Source: Candidatus Aminicenantota bacterium (GTDB lineage Bacteria; Acidobacteriota; Aminicenantia; UBA2199). From it: 44,124 nt of DNA. The notes beneath the pieces are model-generated. The model did not search any database, was not told where the DNA came from, and saw only the letters and a program-made list of their open reading frames with translations. Both the position numbers and the translations under genes were made by a program. Positions 8,417-17,621 of this stretch are shown piece after piece (the first letter of the stretch is position 1; each line of letters opens with the position of its first letter). The stretch spans positions 4,395,806 through 4,439,929 of the forward strand of contig CP070627.1 in the NCBI GenBank assembly GCA_020355945.1, written 5' to 3'.

Positions 8417-9223
8417 ATGGAAAATAGAAAAAACCAATCTGCGGCTAAAGAAAGAACCTGGAAAATAAGGGAATATATTTCAGGGTTAGAAAAGGTAAAG
8501 GATGAAATAATCGAGTATTTGGCAACCGGGACAGAGTTGGCTGAAAGCAATAGGAACTTGTGGACCGCTGACATCAAGGAATGCTATTACAGCATCGTGG
8601 CAGCCTGGCAAATGCTCTCATCCAGTACAGAAAATAACAGTCAATTTCAGGATAGTGCCAGGAATTTTTTAAAGGCTGCGGAAAGTCGACTGGCCCAGGT
8701 GAGCAGTGAATTAACCAGCCTGGACACAAACGAGGCCCGACGCCTGAACCAGGAGTTAGAAGAATCCTTTAAGTACTGCCACCTGGCTTTGTCTACCGAG
8801 TTAGAAAGATTATCTGCCGGGAAAAAGGTTAAAAAGCCCGGTCAAAAAGTGCTCAAAGTAGAAGAGAGGGAATATCATCTCCCTTGTTCGGTTTGTGGGG
8901 AGATTGCCGTGAAATTTAAAATCGGTCGCACCAGGTTTGATAAAGAAGACTCCCTGGTTTTTTCCGGTATTACTTTCAGCACTTCCCTGGCCAGCGACCT
9001 GGCCCCGCAGTTGTTTAAGCACCTGGACCAGGAAAATCTATCTAAGGTTCATGCGTTCATGAAAAAGCATCATAAACGGGAAGGATTGGATGCCTATTGT
9101 CCGAAGTGCGGTAAAATTTATTGTGCACGGCATTATCAAACACGGGAAGAGTATGATGAGGGGTATTACGACTGCACCCGGGGTACCTGTCCCCGGGGTC
9201 ATAAGAGAATCATCCACGATTAA
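8417..9223 (+). CDS. Unknown protein with helical N-terminus and cysteine-rich C-terminus
   Basis: I do not recognise a family. The first GTG is at 8408, but ATG at 8417 gives a more ordinary start (MENRKNQSAAK). Residues 1-155 are charged and helical, with Glu/Lys/Leu patterns that fit a coiled coil (RRLNQELEESFKYCHLALSTELERL). The C-terminal third has paired cysteines: LPCSVCGE, then YCPKCGKIYCARHY and a final DCTRGTCPRGH, which would suit one or two zinc ribbons. No signal peptide is seen, so it is probably cytoplasmic. It starts 70 bp after the M16 gene on the same strand and could be co-transcribed with it. It converges on the SecD-like gene, with repeat copy B in between. Confidence 0.6.
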   Translation: MENRKNQSAAKERTWKIREYISGLEKVKDEIIEYLATGTELAESNRNLWTADIKECYYSIVAAWQMLSSSTENNSQFQDSARNFLKAAESRLAQVSSELTSLDTNEARRLNQELEESFKYCHLALSTELERLSAGKKVKKPGQKVLKVEEREYHLPCSVCGEIAVKFKIGRTRFDKEDSLVFSGITFSTSLASDLAPQLFKHLDQENLSKVHAFMKKHHKREGLDAYCPKCGKIYCARHYQTREEYDEGYYDCTRGTCPRGHKRIIHD

Positions 9224-9241
9224 CCCCACGGCGCGGGGAGT

Positions 9242-9330
9242 CCTTTAATCAAAAGCTTTTGCGGGGGGTCCAGATGCGTCACGGGGCGGTTTTCTCGAAA
9301 AGAGTCCCCCTGGCTGCCGGAGGCAAAGTA
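9242..9330 (-). repeat. Dispersed ~89-bp repeat, copy B (inverted relative to 709-797)
   Basis: The reverse complement of this stretch follows 709-797 with a few substitutions and small indels; the CCCCGTGACGCATCTGGACC core is identical. G-run and C-run arms and an inner TTTTC/GAAAA hairpin are kept despite base changes, so the fold seems conserved. Like copy A it lies between the ends of two convergent genes (9223 and 9343). Confidence 0.8.
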
Positions 9331-9342
9331 TTTAACAGGAAT

Positions 9343-10386
9343 TTACTTTTCTTTTGCTTCTATGATTTTTTCCTCGATAATTTTAACCGGTGCGGGCAGT
9401 GCCCCGGAATTCAGGACCCGGGCCAAATCCTCTGCTTCCTCGATGGTAAACTGTCCGGTTATCACCCCATCATAGGAAATAACATCTTGAATAACGGGCA
9501 CACTTTGGATCTTGTTATCCAGGACAATGGCAAGCCTCTTCCCAATATTTGCCTCGGTATAGTCTCGAAATTTTTTTGCTCCTCTAGAATTGAGAGTAAA
9601 TGCAATGGATGGCGACCCCCAGGTATCTTTTGATCGCCGGACTTTTTCCAGGTCCGCACCAGTGATAACAGGATAGGCTTTTACAACATAATATCCCTTT
9701 TCCATCCTGCGGGGATTGGTTTTCAAAATGTTAAGTTCCTCGGGCAGGGTGCCGTTAAAGGCTTTCAAGGCTTCCTCTTTGGCGTCAAAAGGTCCATCGG
9801 TCACAGGTCGTAATTCCAGTATTCCCCCCATACGGATCGCGGCCATGATCCTCTCCGGGTTCTTAACAGGGGGCATTCGCAGCTTCAATCGGTCTGAGCC
9901 AGGGGTTTCTATTTGGATATATTTTTTGCTCAATCCGAACATATCCAGCCGCTTTTTCATCACCTCCAATGCCTGTAAAATTGCCTGTTCTTTAACCAGG
10001 GTTAATACATTGTGCTTTAATGTTAATATGAGATTGCCCCCGGAGAATTGGTAATGCCACTCTCTTAAATCATCATCCAGGATATCTTTTACTTTTAGTT
10101 CATCCCCTGGTCTCAGACCAGAGACTTCAATTGTACGTTCATCTTTCAGTGATGCTGCGGAAAAAGTGACCTCATAATCTTTTAAGAGGACCACCAGCCG
10201 GGCCCTGTCCACAAACGTCATCCTCCTGACAGCCTCGTCCGTTTCAACCTGCATAATCAATTCTATTCCTCCGGTAAAATCTTTCTTTAGCAGGTTACAA
10301 CCGGTTATGGTACACAAAACCACAAGAACCGTAATCGTAATGGTGGTGGGGATGATGGTTAATCTCCCGGGATTTAAAATTTTCAT
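9343..10386 (-). CDS. SecD-like periplasmic-domain lipoprotein without translocase membrane helices
   Basis: A strong ribosome site (TAAGGAGG) precedes ATG at 10386. The N-terminus is one hydrophobic segment ending in a lipobox (TITGC), so it is predicted to be a lipoprotein. The body matches the first periplasmic domain of SecD: GGIELIMQVET (SecD: GGxxLxLEV), ILQALEVMKKRLDMFGLSKKYIQIETPGSDRLKLRMPPVKNPE, PVITGADLEKVR, IAFTLNSRGAKKF, RLAIVLDNKIQSVPVI and GQFTIEEAEDLARVLNSGALPAPVKIIEE. It stops there, where a normal SecD continues into its membrane helices. At 347 residues it is thus a cleanly ended head domain, either a true paralogue working in trans at the membrane or an old truncation. No SecF is adjacent. 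Confidence 0.82.
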   Translation of the reverse strand: MKILNPGRLTIIPTTITITVLVVLCTITGCNLLKKDFTGGIELIMQVETDEAVRRMTFVDRARLVVLLKDYEVTFSAASLKDERTIEVSGLRPGDELKVKDILDDDLREWHYQFSGGNLILTLKHNVLTLVKEQAILQALEVMKKRLDMFGLSKKYIQIETPGSDRLKLRMPPVKNPERIMAAIRMGGILELRPVTDGPFDAKEEALKAFNGTLPEELNILKTNPRRMEKGYYVVKAYPVITGADLEKVRRSKDTWGSPSIAFTLNSRGAKKFRDYTEANIGKRLAIVLDNKIQSVPVIQDVISYDGVITGQFTIEEAEDLARVLNSGALPAPVKIIEEKIIEAKEK

Positions 10387-10492
10387 ATTGCCTCCTTAGA
10401 ATTATTTTTTTATTTGATTTCTTCCCAATCAATAGCTGCTACATCCTCTGCTCTGCCATTCATTAGCTGCAACTGGCCTGTCCCCTAAAACC

Positions 10493-11287
10493 CTAGGGTC
10501 GATACGCTAATTCGGAAGCTGCTGCCAACCATTTTCGCGGGAAGAAGCGAACCAGGAAAAGGATCAGTTTATTCATAACCCCGGGAACAGAGAGGAACTT
10601 TTTCTTTTTAAAGGCCTTAACCGCTAATCGGGCTACTTTATCTGCTTTCATATTTAAGGGGCTGTTGAGCCCGTGTTTTTTATCCAGGCCGGATTTGGTG
10701 AGCATTTCCGTGGCAATGCCCCCGGGGGCAAAAGAAGAAATGACAACCTTACTCTTGCGATTCTCCAGGCGTAAACCTTCGGTAAAAGCCTGGGCCGCGT
10801 GTTTGGAAGCAGAATAAACCGTCTGGTAAGGGGTGGGTATAAGCCCTGCCTCACTGGTAATATTCAGGATAGCTCCCTCTCCCTTTCTTTCAAACCAGGA
10901 GAGAAATCGGAGACTCAGGTTTATTACTGCTTTTAAGTTGACTGCAATAATTTTTTCAAACTCATCAAGGTGTGCGGCTTCTGCTTTACCGTAAAAGGTT
11001 ATACCGGCATTATTGATTACAGCGTAGATGTCTACTGCTTCGGTGGCTTTTTTAAAAAGGTATTCTGCTCCACCGGGTTCGCTCAAATCGACGGTGATAA
11101 TTTTAACTTTTGAGTGGCCTGAAGACTCGATTTCTTCTTTGAGTTGTTCCAGGCGTTTGGTTCTCCTGGCAGCCACCACCAGGTTAGCGTTTTCTTTTTG
11201 GGCCATGTAAAGAGCGATAGCCCTACCCAACCCGCTGGACGCACCGGTAACCAAAACCCATTTGTCTCTAAAATCTAATTTTGCCAT
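10493..11287 (-). CDS. Short-chain dehydrogenase/reductase (classical SDR)
   Basis: A 264-residue protein with all classical SDR marks: nucleotide-binding TGASSGLG near residue 14, ARR after the second strand (a basic residue that favours NADP(H)), NNAG, catalytic Ser in ILNITSEAG and YSASK for Tyr/Lys. The C-terminus is hydrophobic and basic (KLILFLVRFFPRKW), typical of membrane-associated members of the DltE/YqjQ-like group. The substrate is not evident. It is transcribed away from the NRPS operon, so a role in the pathway is possible but unsupported. Confidence 0.85.
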   Translation of the reverse strand: MAKLDFRDKWVLVTGASSGLGRAIALYMAQKENANLVVAARRTKRLEQLKEEIESSGHSKVKIITVDLSEPGGAEYLFKKATEAVDIYAVINNAGITFYGKAEAAHLDEFEKIIAVNLKAVINLSLRFLSWFERKGEGAILNITSEAGLIPTPYQTVYSASKHAAQAFTEGLRLENRKSKVVISSFAPGGIATEMLTKSGLDKKHGLNSPLNMKADKVARLAVKAFKKKKFLSVPGVMNKLILFLVRFFPRKWLAAASELAYRP

Positions 11288-11920
11288 GTTTTATTATAAC
11301 TCAAAAACCATTCAATTTCCAATTTACAAATCATTATTACAGCATTTTAGTCCTGGAGTGGTGGACCCATGTCCAAAATTGGAAAATTGAGAAAGAATAA
11401 CAAAAATTGTTGCGTGCTAAAAATATATTAAAATATAAATAAGAGACGCTAAAATGGAAGTATTATGAAATATTTCAGCCAATAATCAAAATTTTTATAG
11501 AATTGTTAAATTTAAATTTTAAAAAGATTTTACTATCAATTTATTTGAAAATAAAAGGTTTTAGACTATTTAATAAAAAAATGCAACAATTTTGCGTATT
11601 TACAAAATTTTTTTAATATGTTATCGTGAGGAACCAAATTAAAAAAAAATTGGTGTTTTGAGTTAATAGGAGGTTAGTGTTTTGAATTAATAGGAAGTCG
11701 GTGTCGCTTTCAGGGATATCTACATGTGATGGCTTGGCTATTACGAGAGTTTAGGAGTCCAAATACCGACTATTGAATGAGAAGGCCGGAAGCCCCAACG
11801 GCGGAAGCTTATTCAAATTTCCTTTGGGGTTGATGCATGAGAACTCAATCGTTAATATAAAAAAGACCGAAACGGGAATAATAGGGAAACACCCATATAA
11901 ACGTATGAAAGAGGGGAAAA
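11288..11920 (+). promoter_or_regulatory. Leader and promoter region of the NRPS/PKS operon
   Basis: This 633-bp gap is very AT-rich up to about 11650, then of ordinary composition from 11700. It is the only long noncoding gap before eight closely packed + strand genes, so the operon promoter most likely lies here. It carries a 24-bp tandem duplication (see 11650-11697). The 11700-11880 part has short complementary runs (CCCCAA near 11793 with TTGGGG near 11832) that could fold as an RNA leader. I recognise no named riboswitch. GAGGGG at 11911-11916 is the ribosome site for the TTG start at 11921. Confidence 0.4.
11650..11697 (+). repeat. Two 24-bp direct repeats upstream of the NRPS operon
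   Basis: Copy 1 (11650-11673) and copy 2 (11674-11697) share the unit TTrGTGTTTTGArTTAATAG and then GArG, with three or so differences and no spacer. A third partial unit (TCGGTG) follows. Tandem sites with a pitch near two helical turns are often binding sites for a regulator dimer, which is inference here. Each unit also contains a ribosome-site-like run (AATAGGAGG, AATAGGAAG). Confidence 0.7.
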
Positions 11921-14900
11921 TTGAAAAATCTGGATAAGCAAAATATTGAGGACATTTTTTCACTAACACCTATGCAGGAGGGCATGCTTTTTCATTATTT
12001 GAATGACCCTGAAGGCGAACTGTATTTTGAGCAATTAAGCCTGGGGCTGTCTGGCAAAGTGGAACGGGAACTATTTGATAAAGCCTGGAATTTTGTTATC
12101 GAAACCAATGAGATGTTACGGGCTGTGCTTCGTTGGGAGAAAGTTGAAAATCCAATTCAAATCATTCTAAAAAATCATAAACTTCAGCCGCGATATTGTG
12201 ATTTATCAAATAGAGACAGCCGAGAAAAGAAAAAGCACCTGGAAGAAATTAAGATTAAAGACAGGAAAGAAAAATTCGATTTGCGAAACGTCCCTTTTCG
12301 AATAACCTTATGTCGAATTGAAAAGAATAAATATGAGATGATTATCAGCAATCACCATATCCTGTATGATGGCTGGAGTAATGGAATCATTTTAGAAGAA
12401 TTTTTTAATGCCTATAATAATTTACTCAAGGGAAGAAAATTAAAGAAACCAATTAAGACAAAATTTAAAGAATTCATCAGATGGACTCAAAAGCAGGGTA
12501 AAGACAACCAGGAAAAATTTTGGAGAAGTTATTTAAAGGGATTTGAGCTCCTTGCAGAACCAGGGATAAGAAGAAAAAATGGGAAAGAAATAACCGGGAC
12601 AAACAATGTTCACTTTAGCCTTACAAAAGATATAAGAGATAAAGTAGAGAATTTTGTCAAAAGGCAGCGGATAACATTGGCATCATTATTTTACAGTGCC
12701 TGGGGAATATTGTTGCAGAGATATAATAATATCGATGATGTCATTTTTGGCACCACGGTATCAGGAAGGTCTCCAAATGTCGATGGAATAGAAGGAATGG
12801 TTGGGTTGTTCATCAACACACTACCCTTAAGAATACAAACGGATTCCAATGAAAAAATAGAAGATTTTCTAGTACGAATAGATAAGACATTGCAATTGAG
12901 GGAAGCGTATGAACAAACACCCCTGGTAAATATAAAGGAATACAGTAATATAGAGACTAAAGAAGAGCTTTTTAATTCTATTGTTATCCTGGAGAACTAT
13001 CCTTTAGATAGTCGATTAAAAATGAAAAACAGCAAATTATTCTTGGATTCCTTTTCCATGTTTGAAATAACTCACTATGATTTAACTGTTGGAATAGAGA
13101 TTTTTGATGACATTAAATTCATTTTTACCTACAAAAAGAAGATATTTGATGAAGATACCATGGTGAGATTGACCAATCATTTCAGGTGTATTTTGAAGAA
13201 AATTGTAGAAAATCCCTGGAAAGAGGTATTTGGCATAGATATCATATCGGAAAAAGAGAGGAAACAGTTATTATATGAGTTTAACAACACTGATGTCGAT
13301 TATCCCAAAGATAAAACAGTTTACCAATTGTTTGAGGAACAGGCGGAGAAGACTCCGGATAAAGTATCCGCAGTATACAAAGACAAGAAGTTAACATATA
13401 GAAAATTAAACAAAAAAGCCAATCAATTGGCATGGCAATTGAGATTGAAGGGAGTAAAAGTTAATAGTCTTGTTGGATTAATGCCGGAACGTTCGATTGA
13501 AATGATTATAGGGCTCCTTTCCATTTTGAAAGCAGGGGGCGCATATATTCCTATAGACCCTGGATGTCCGGAAGAGAGAATACAGTATATGTTGAATCAG
13601 AGCAGCACTAAAATACTTTTAACAAATAGTAATAAAAACCGATTGGGGAATACGTCACTATTTATAAATTTAGATGGTATTGAAAATTATGAAGAAAACA
13701 CTTCGAATTTACCTCCATTAAGTGTTTCTACTGACCTGGTATATGTTATTTACACCTCCGGTACAACCGGTCGTCCGAAGGGTGTGATGATAGAAAATAA
13801 GTCTGTGATAAATTTTATAAAAGGTATCACTGATATAATTCCTTTTACGGGAAATGACCGTATTTTATCGCTAACAACCATTTCATTCGACATATTTGGA
13901 TTGGAAACAATCCTACCCTTAACACTGGGGACAAAAGTAGTCATAGGTACCAGTGAACAGCAATTAAATGCCAGTGCGATAGCTGAATTAATAGAAAAAG
14001 AAAAAATAACCATATTTCAGGTTACACCATCGCGGTTAAAATTGATGATTGCGGATAAGGGGGCCTCAGAAAGCCTAAGGGTATTGAAATATTTGCTTGT
14101 TGGCGGTGAAATATTCCCTGAAAAGTTGTTAGATGATACAAGAGGTGTGGTACAGGGAAAAATATTTAATCTTTATGGGCCTACAGAAACCACAATATGG
14201 TCCAGTGTAAAAGATGTAAGCGGGACAAAATTTTTAAATATTGGGAAGCCCATTGCCAATACCCGGATATATATATTAAGTAAAGCCGGTTTGCTGCAGC
14301 CAATAGGAGTACCCGGTGAATTATGTATCTCCGGGGCAGGAACTGCAAGGGGATATTTTAAAAATGATTTACTGACAAAAGAGAAGTTCATTGAAAATCC
14401 TTTCGTTCCTGGTGAAAAAATATACAAAACAGGAGATCTGGCAAAATGGCTTCCTGACGGAAATATCGAATTTTTAGGAAGAATGGATGATCAGTTTAAG
14501 GTCAGGGGATTTCGTATCGAACTGGGAGAGATAGAGAGTCGATTGTTGACGCATGATTCTGTAGAAGAGGTGGTGGTAATCGTCCGTGAGGATGAAAATA
14601 GTGGAAAAGACCTTTGCGCTTATGTGGTTCCCTGCTCAACCTCTCTACTTAACTTCACTGAATTAAAAGAATATTTATCACAAACACTACCGGAATATAT
14701 GATACCCACGTATTTTGTTAAAATGGAGAAAATACCCCTCACTTCCAGTGGCAAGGCAGACAGGAGGGCGTTGGCTAAGGTTGAAATTGTCATGGAGATC
14801 GACTCTTATACAGCACCGCGCAGTGGAGTAGAGAAAAAATTGGTGGAAATCTGGTCGAAAATTTTGAAAATAGAAAAAGAAAAAATTGGTATCGATGCCA

Positions 14901-16435
14901 ATTTTTTTAGCATAGGGGGGCATTCGTTAAAGGCAACCACACTGGCTTCCAGCATACATAAAGCATTTAGTAAAAAGGTATCGCCAGGAGAAATTTTTGA
15001 AATGCCCACCATAAGAAAATTGTCTCAACATATAAAAGGAAGTGAAGAGGAAACCTACTGCTCAATCCAGCCCCTGGAAGTAAAAGAATATTATACCTTA
15101 TCATCAGCGCAGAAGCGGTTGTATATTTTACAGCAGATGGATGAAACCGGGATCACTTACAACATGCCTTATGTCATACAGGTACAGGGTGCGTTAGATA
15201 AGATCAGGTTGGAAAAAACATTTCAACAGTTGATTAACAGGCATGAAAGTTTGAAAACTTCCTTTGAAACCGTTGAAGATGAACCGGTACAGCGAATACA
15301 CCACCAGGTGGAATTTGCCGTTGAGCATTACTCACCGGAATTGTCGACTGCCAACTGCCGACTACCGACCGATTTCATCCGTCCCTTTGATTTATCACAT
15401 GCCCCATTAATACGGGTAGGATTAATGAAATTGGAAGACCGGGAATACATCCTTATGTTGGATATGCATCACATCATTTCGGATGGTGTCTCACTAGCTC
15501 TATTTGAAAAAGAGGTAGCCGCATTGTATGGAGGAGAAAACTTACCTGGCCTGAGAACCCAATACAAGGATTTTTCAGGATGGCAGAACAGCCGGGAGGG
15601 GAGGCAGGCCATCAAGAAACAAGAGGATTATTGGTTACAGGTATTTGCTAATAAAATACGCCCGTTGAATATGCCGACGGATTACCCCGCAGATTCCTCT
15701 AAATCGGCATTTGAAGGAGAAGTCATCGAGTTTGCGGCGACTGATCCATTAGCCAAAAGATTAAAAGAAATGGCTTCGCAAAAACAGGTAACCTTATATA
15801 TGATATTATTGGCCGCTTACAATATCCTGTTATCCAGGTACAGCAACCAGGAAGACATCGTGGTGGGAACCCCGGTGTCGGGAAGAACACAGGGGGACAT
15901 GGACCATATCATCGGCATGTTTGTTAATATACTGCCCATCAGGAATTATCCCGAAGGGAAAAAAACCTTCAAGGAATTTTTACAGCAGGTGAAGTCCAAT
16001 TCACTAGGGGCTTTCGACAACCAGGATTACCAATTTGAATTATTATTACAGGCGCTTAACCTGGACCGGGAAGTGGGCAAGAATCCCTTGGTGGACACCA
16101 CCTTTGTGGTGCAAAACATGGAACGGTCTCAACTACGGATGGAAGGACTGACCTTTGTCCCTTATCCTTTTCAAAACAAAACCGCTAAGTTTGAAATGGT
16201 CCTGGAAGCCGAAGAACAAGAGGAAAAAATTAATTTCGTTTTGCAATATGCGGCAAAACTGCACAAAAAAGAGAGTATGGAACTCTTTTGTCAGCATTAC
16301 CTGGAAATAATAAACACAGTGGTAAGCAATGATGAAGTAAAATTAATGGACATTGAATTAACTTCAGCTTATAAACCGGTTGAAATAATGGAAGACCGCG
16401 GCCAACAAGAGGAGAAATTTGAATTTGATTTCTAA
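11921..16435 (+). CDS. NRPS: C-A(Gly)-T-C
   Basis: A 1504-residue synthetase; TTG start with GAGGGG four bases before it. Domains: C about 10-430 (LTPMQEGMLFH; active site HHILYDG); A about 460-957 with A3 YTSGTTGRPKG, A5 LYGPTETT, A7 KTGDLAKW, A8 KVRGFRIELGEIE and A10 SGKADRRAL; T about 962-1044 with carrier Ser1002 in GGHSL; C about 1047-1470 (MHHIISDG). Hand alignment to the GrsA pocket gives D-I-L-Q-L-G-L-I-W-K, the known glycine code. The first C domain has no upstream module, so it may acylate glycine as a starter C. The last C should act on the A-T of the next synthetase (17622). The protein ends EKFEFDF, a tail shared with three other cluster proteins. Confidence 0.95.
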   Translation: MKNLDKQNIEDIFSLTPMQEGMLFHYLNDPEGELYFEQLSLGLSGKVERELFDKAWNFVIETNEMLRAVLRWEKVENPIQIILKNHKLQPRYCDLSNRDSREKKKHLEEIKIKDRKEKFDLRNVPFRITLCRIEKNKYEMIISNHHILYDGWSNGIILEEFFNAYNNLLKGRKLKKPIKTKFKEFIRWTQKQGKDNQEKFWRSYLKGFELLAEPGIRRKNGKEITGTNNVHFSLTKDIRDKVENFVKRQRITLASLFYSAWGILLQRYNNIDDVIFGTTVSGRSPNVDGIEGMVGLFINTLPLRIQTDSNEKIEDFLVRIDKTLQLREAYEQTPLVNIKEYSNIETKEELFNSIVILENYPLDSRLKMKNSKLFLDSFSMFEITHYDLTVGIEIFDDIKFIFTYKKKIFDEDTMVRLTNHFRCILKKIVENPWKEVFGIDIISEKERKQLLYEFNNTDVDYPKDKTVYQLFEEQAEKTPDKVSAVYKDKKLTYRKLNKKANQLAWQLRLKGVKVNSLVGLMPERSIEMIIGLLSILKAGGAYIPIDPGCPEERIQYMLNQSSTKILLTNSNKNRLGNTSLFINLDGIENYEENTSNLPPLSVSTDLVYVIYTSGTTGRPKGVMIENKSVINFIKGITDIIPFTGNDRILSLTTISFDIFGLETILPLTLGTKVVIGTSEQQLNASAIAELIEKEKITIFQVTPSRLKLMIADKGASESLRVLKYLLVGGEIFPEKLLDDTRGVVQGKIFNLYGPTETTIWSSVKDVSGTKFLNIGKPIANTRIYILSKAGLLQPIGVPGELCISGAGTARGYFKNDLLTKEKFIENPFVPGEKIYKTGDLAKWLPDGNIEFLGRMDDQFKVRGFRIELGEIESRLLTHDSVEEVVVIVREDENSGKDLCAYVVPCSTSLLNFTELKEYLSQTLPEYMIPTYFVKMEKIPLTSSGKADRRALAKVEIVMEIDSYTAPRSGVEKKLVEIWSKILKIEKEKIGIDANFFSIGGHSLKATTLASSIHKAFSKKVSPGEIFEMPTIRKLSQHIKGSEEETYCSIQPLEVKEYYTLSSAQKRLYILQQMDETGITYNMPYVIQVQGALDKIRLEKTFQQLINRHESLKTSFETVEDEPVQRIHHQVEFAVEHYSPELSTANCRLPTDFIRPFDLSHAPLIRVGLMKLEDREYILMLDMHHIISDGVSLALFEKEVAALYGGENLPGLRTQYKDFSGWQNSREGRQAIKKQEDYWLQVFANKIRPLNMPTDYPADSSKSAFEGEVIEFAATDPLAKRLKEMASQKQVTLYMILLAAYNILLSRYSNQEDIVVGTPVSGRTQGDMDHIIGMFVNILPIRNYPEGKKTFKEFLQQVKSNSLGAFDNQDYQFELLLQALNLDREVGKNPLVDTTFVVQNMERSQLRMEGLTFVPYPFQNKTAKFEMVLEAEEQEEKINFVLQYAAKLHKKESMELFCQHYLEIINTVVSNDEVKLMDIELTSAYKPVEIMEDRGQQEEKFEFDF
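15346..15370 (+). repeat. 7-bp tandem repeat inside a C-domain loop
   Basis: Units GACTGCC, AACTGCC, GACTACC and GACC encode the stretch TANCRLPTD just before the conserved FIRPFDLS of the second C domain of the first synthetase. It keeps frame and lies where C domains vary in length. Confidence 0.7.
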
Positions 16436-16485
16436 AAATTCCTCTAAAGTTAAAGATTTGGAAAAAATAAAAGGGGTTTATTAAC

Positions 16486-17583
16486 ATGAAAGTATGCAAA
16501 AGATGTGTGTTACCTCAAACGTATCCTGGAATAGAGTTTGATGAGGAGGGAACGTGTAATTACTGCAATAATTCCCGGGAAAAAGAAATCTCCGCTCCGG
16601 CGGATCCATTTGACAATGAGCAACAATTGATCGAATGCATGGAAAAAATCAAGAAGACCGGCGGCAAATATGATGTATTGGTTCCCTTAAGCGGCGGCAT
16701 TGACAGTTGCAATGCCCTGATTACCATTGTTGAAAAATTTAAATTAAAAGCACTGGGATTTCACAATGATCATGGCTATGAAGATGAAGTTGCCACCGAC
16801 AATGTCAAAAAGCTCTGTAAACAGTTGGACGTTGATTTGGTCATCATGCAGCAAGATTTGCTATTCATGAAAAAACTATGGAAATATGTCAATGAATCCG
16901 ATGAAGGGTTAAATTCCTGTTATGTGTGCGGGAATATCCTCTATATCAATGCCCTGGAAGTGGCTGATAAATTTAATATATCGCTGGTGATTAACGGGTA
17001 CTCAAAAGGTCAAGCAGCAATGATGAGTGATAAAGATTGCGCCAGTGTTTCACTGGAAAAAATGATAAAAGTAATTGAAAAAACAGGGGATAAAGCGTTT
17101 TTTTATGAATTTATGGATAAATATAAAATATTGCAAAAGAAAAAAGATTATCAAACCAGGGATGATTTGGAAATGGGCTTAGAGCCGGGGAAAATATTGG
17201 TAGTACCGTTTTATGTATTTGATTTTTATAAAACAGATAAAGAAGCATTAATAAAAGAAGTCCAAAAACTTTTTGATTGGCAGCCTATGCCCACCAGTTA
17301 TCCGGCTCGAACCACCAATTGTGAAATGATCTGGTTAAACACCTATATGGACCGTAAAAAAATGGGATATTCTCTTTATGAAATTGAGTATTCGGAACTC
17401 ATACGAAAAGGTGAAATGACTCGTCAACAAGTATTAACAGACCTGGAATTCAATCCGCCGGCACAACTTATCCAGCGCTTAGCCCATGAAATTGGGGTGG
17501 ATATAAAATTGTTTAAAAAAGAAAATCAATCCACTGGTGCAGGAACGGAAAATGAGACGGTCAATATTGAATTCGATTTTTAG
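16486..17583 (+). CDS. PP-loop (N-type ATP pyrophosphatase) amidotransferase-like enzyme, WbpG/PseA family
   Basis: A 365-residue protein with AAGGGG nine bases before its ATG. The N-terminus has two CxxC pairs (CKRCVLPQTYPGIEFDEEG, then CNYC), as in N-acetyl-sugar amidotransferases (TIGR03573-like). The ATP-binding PP-loop LSGGIDS is intact (about residue 69). Another pair, CYVC, is near residue 145. Relatives adenylate a carbonyl oxygen and replace it with nitrogen; related PP-loop enzymes add sulfur (thiolation). Set between synthetase genes, it may install an amidine, amide or thioamide on the peptide, which is inference. Two features tie it to the line: it ends NIEFDF, the same tail as the synthetases, and a degenerate paralogue is embedded in the A domain of the 24948 protein. 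No glutaminase partner is visible. Confidence 0.85.
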   Translation: MKVCKRCVLPQTYPGIEFDEEGTCNYCNNSREKEISAPADPFDNEQQLIECMEKIKKTGGKYDVLVPLSGGIDSCNALITIVEKFKLKALGFHNDHGYEDEVATDNVKKLCKQLDVDLVIMQQDLLFMKKLWKYVNESDEGLNSCYVCGNILYINALEVADKFNISLVINGYSKGQAAMMSDKDCASVSLEKMIKVIEKTGDKAFFYEFMDKYKILQKKKDYQTRDDLEMGLEPGKILVVPFYVFDFYKTDKEALIKEVQKLFDWQPMPTSYPARTTNCEMIWLNTYMDRKKMGYSLYEIEYSELIRKGEMTRQQVLTDLEFNPPAQLIQRLAHEIGVDIKLFKKENQSTGAGTENETVNIEFDF

Positions 17584-17621
17584 AATTATAATGAGAGGTT
17601 TTAGTAAGGAGAAAGGGATTC

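Noticed and set aside
10493..11287. Short-chain dehydrogenase as a tailoring enzyme of the NRPS cluster
   Set aside because: It is on the opposite strand across a 633-bp gap and has ordinary housekeeping-like features; proximity alone is not enough.
11760..11880. Known riboswitch (for example cobalamin or glycine) in the operon leader
   Set aside because: Some complementary runs exist, but I could not match the conserved core of any known riboswitch class.
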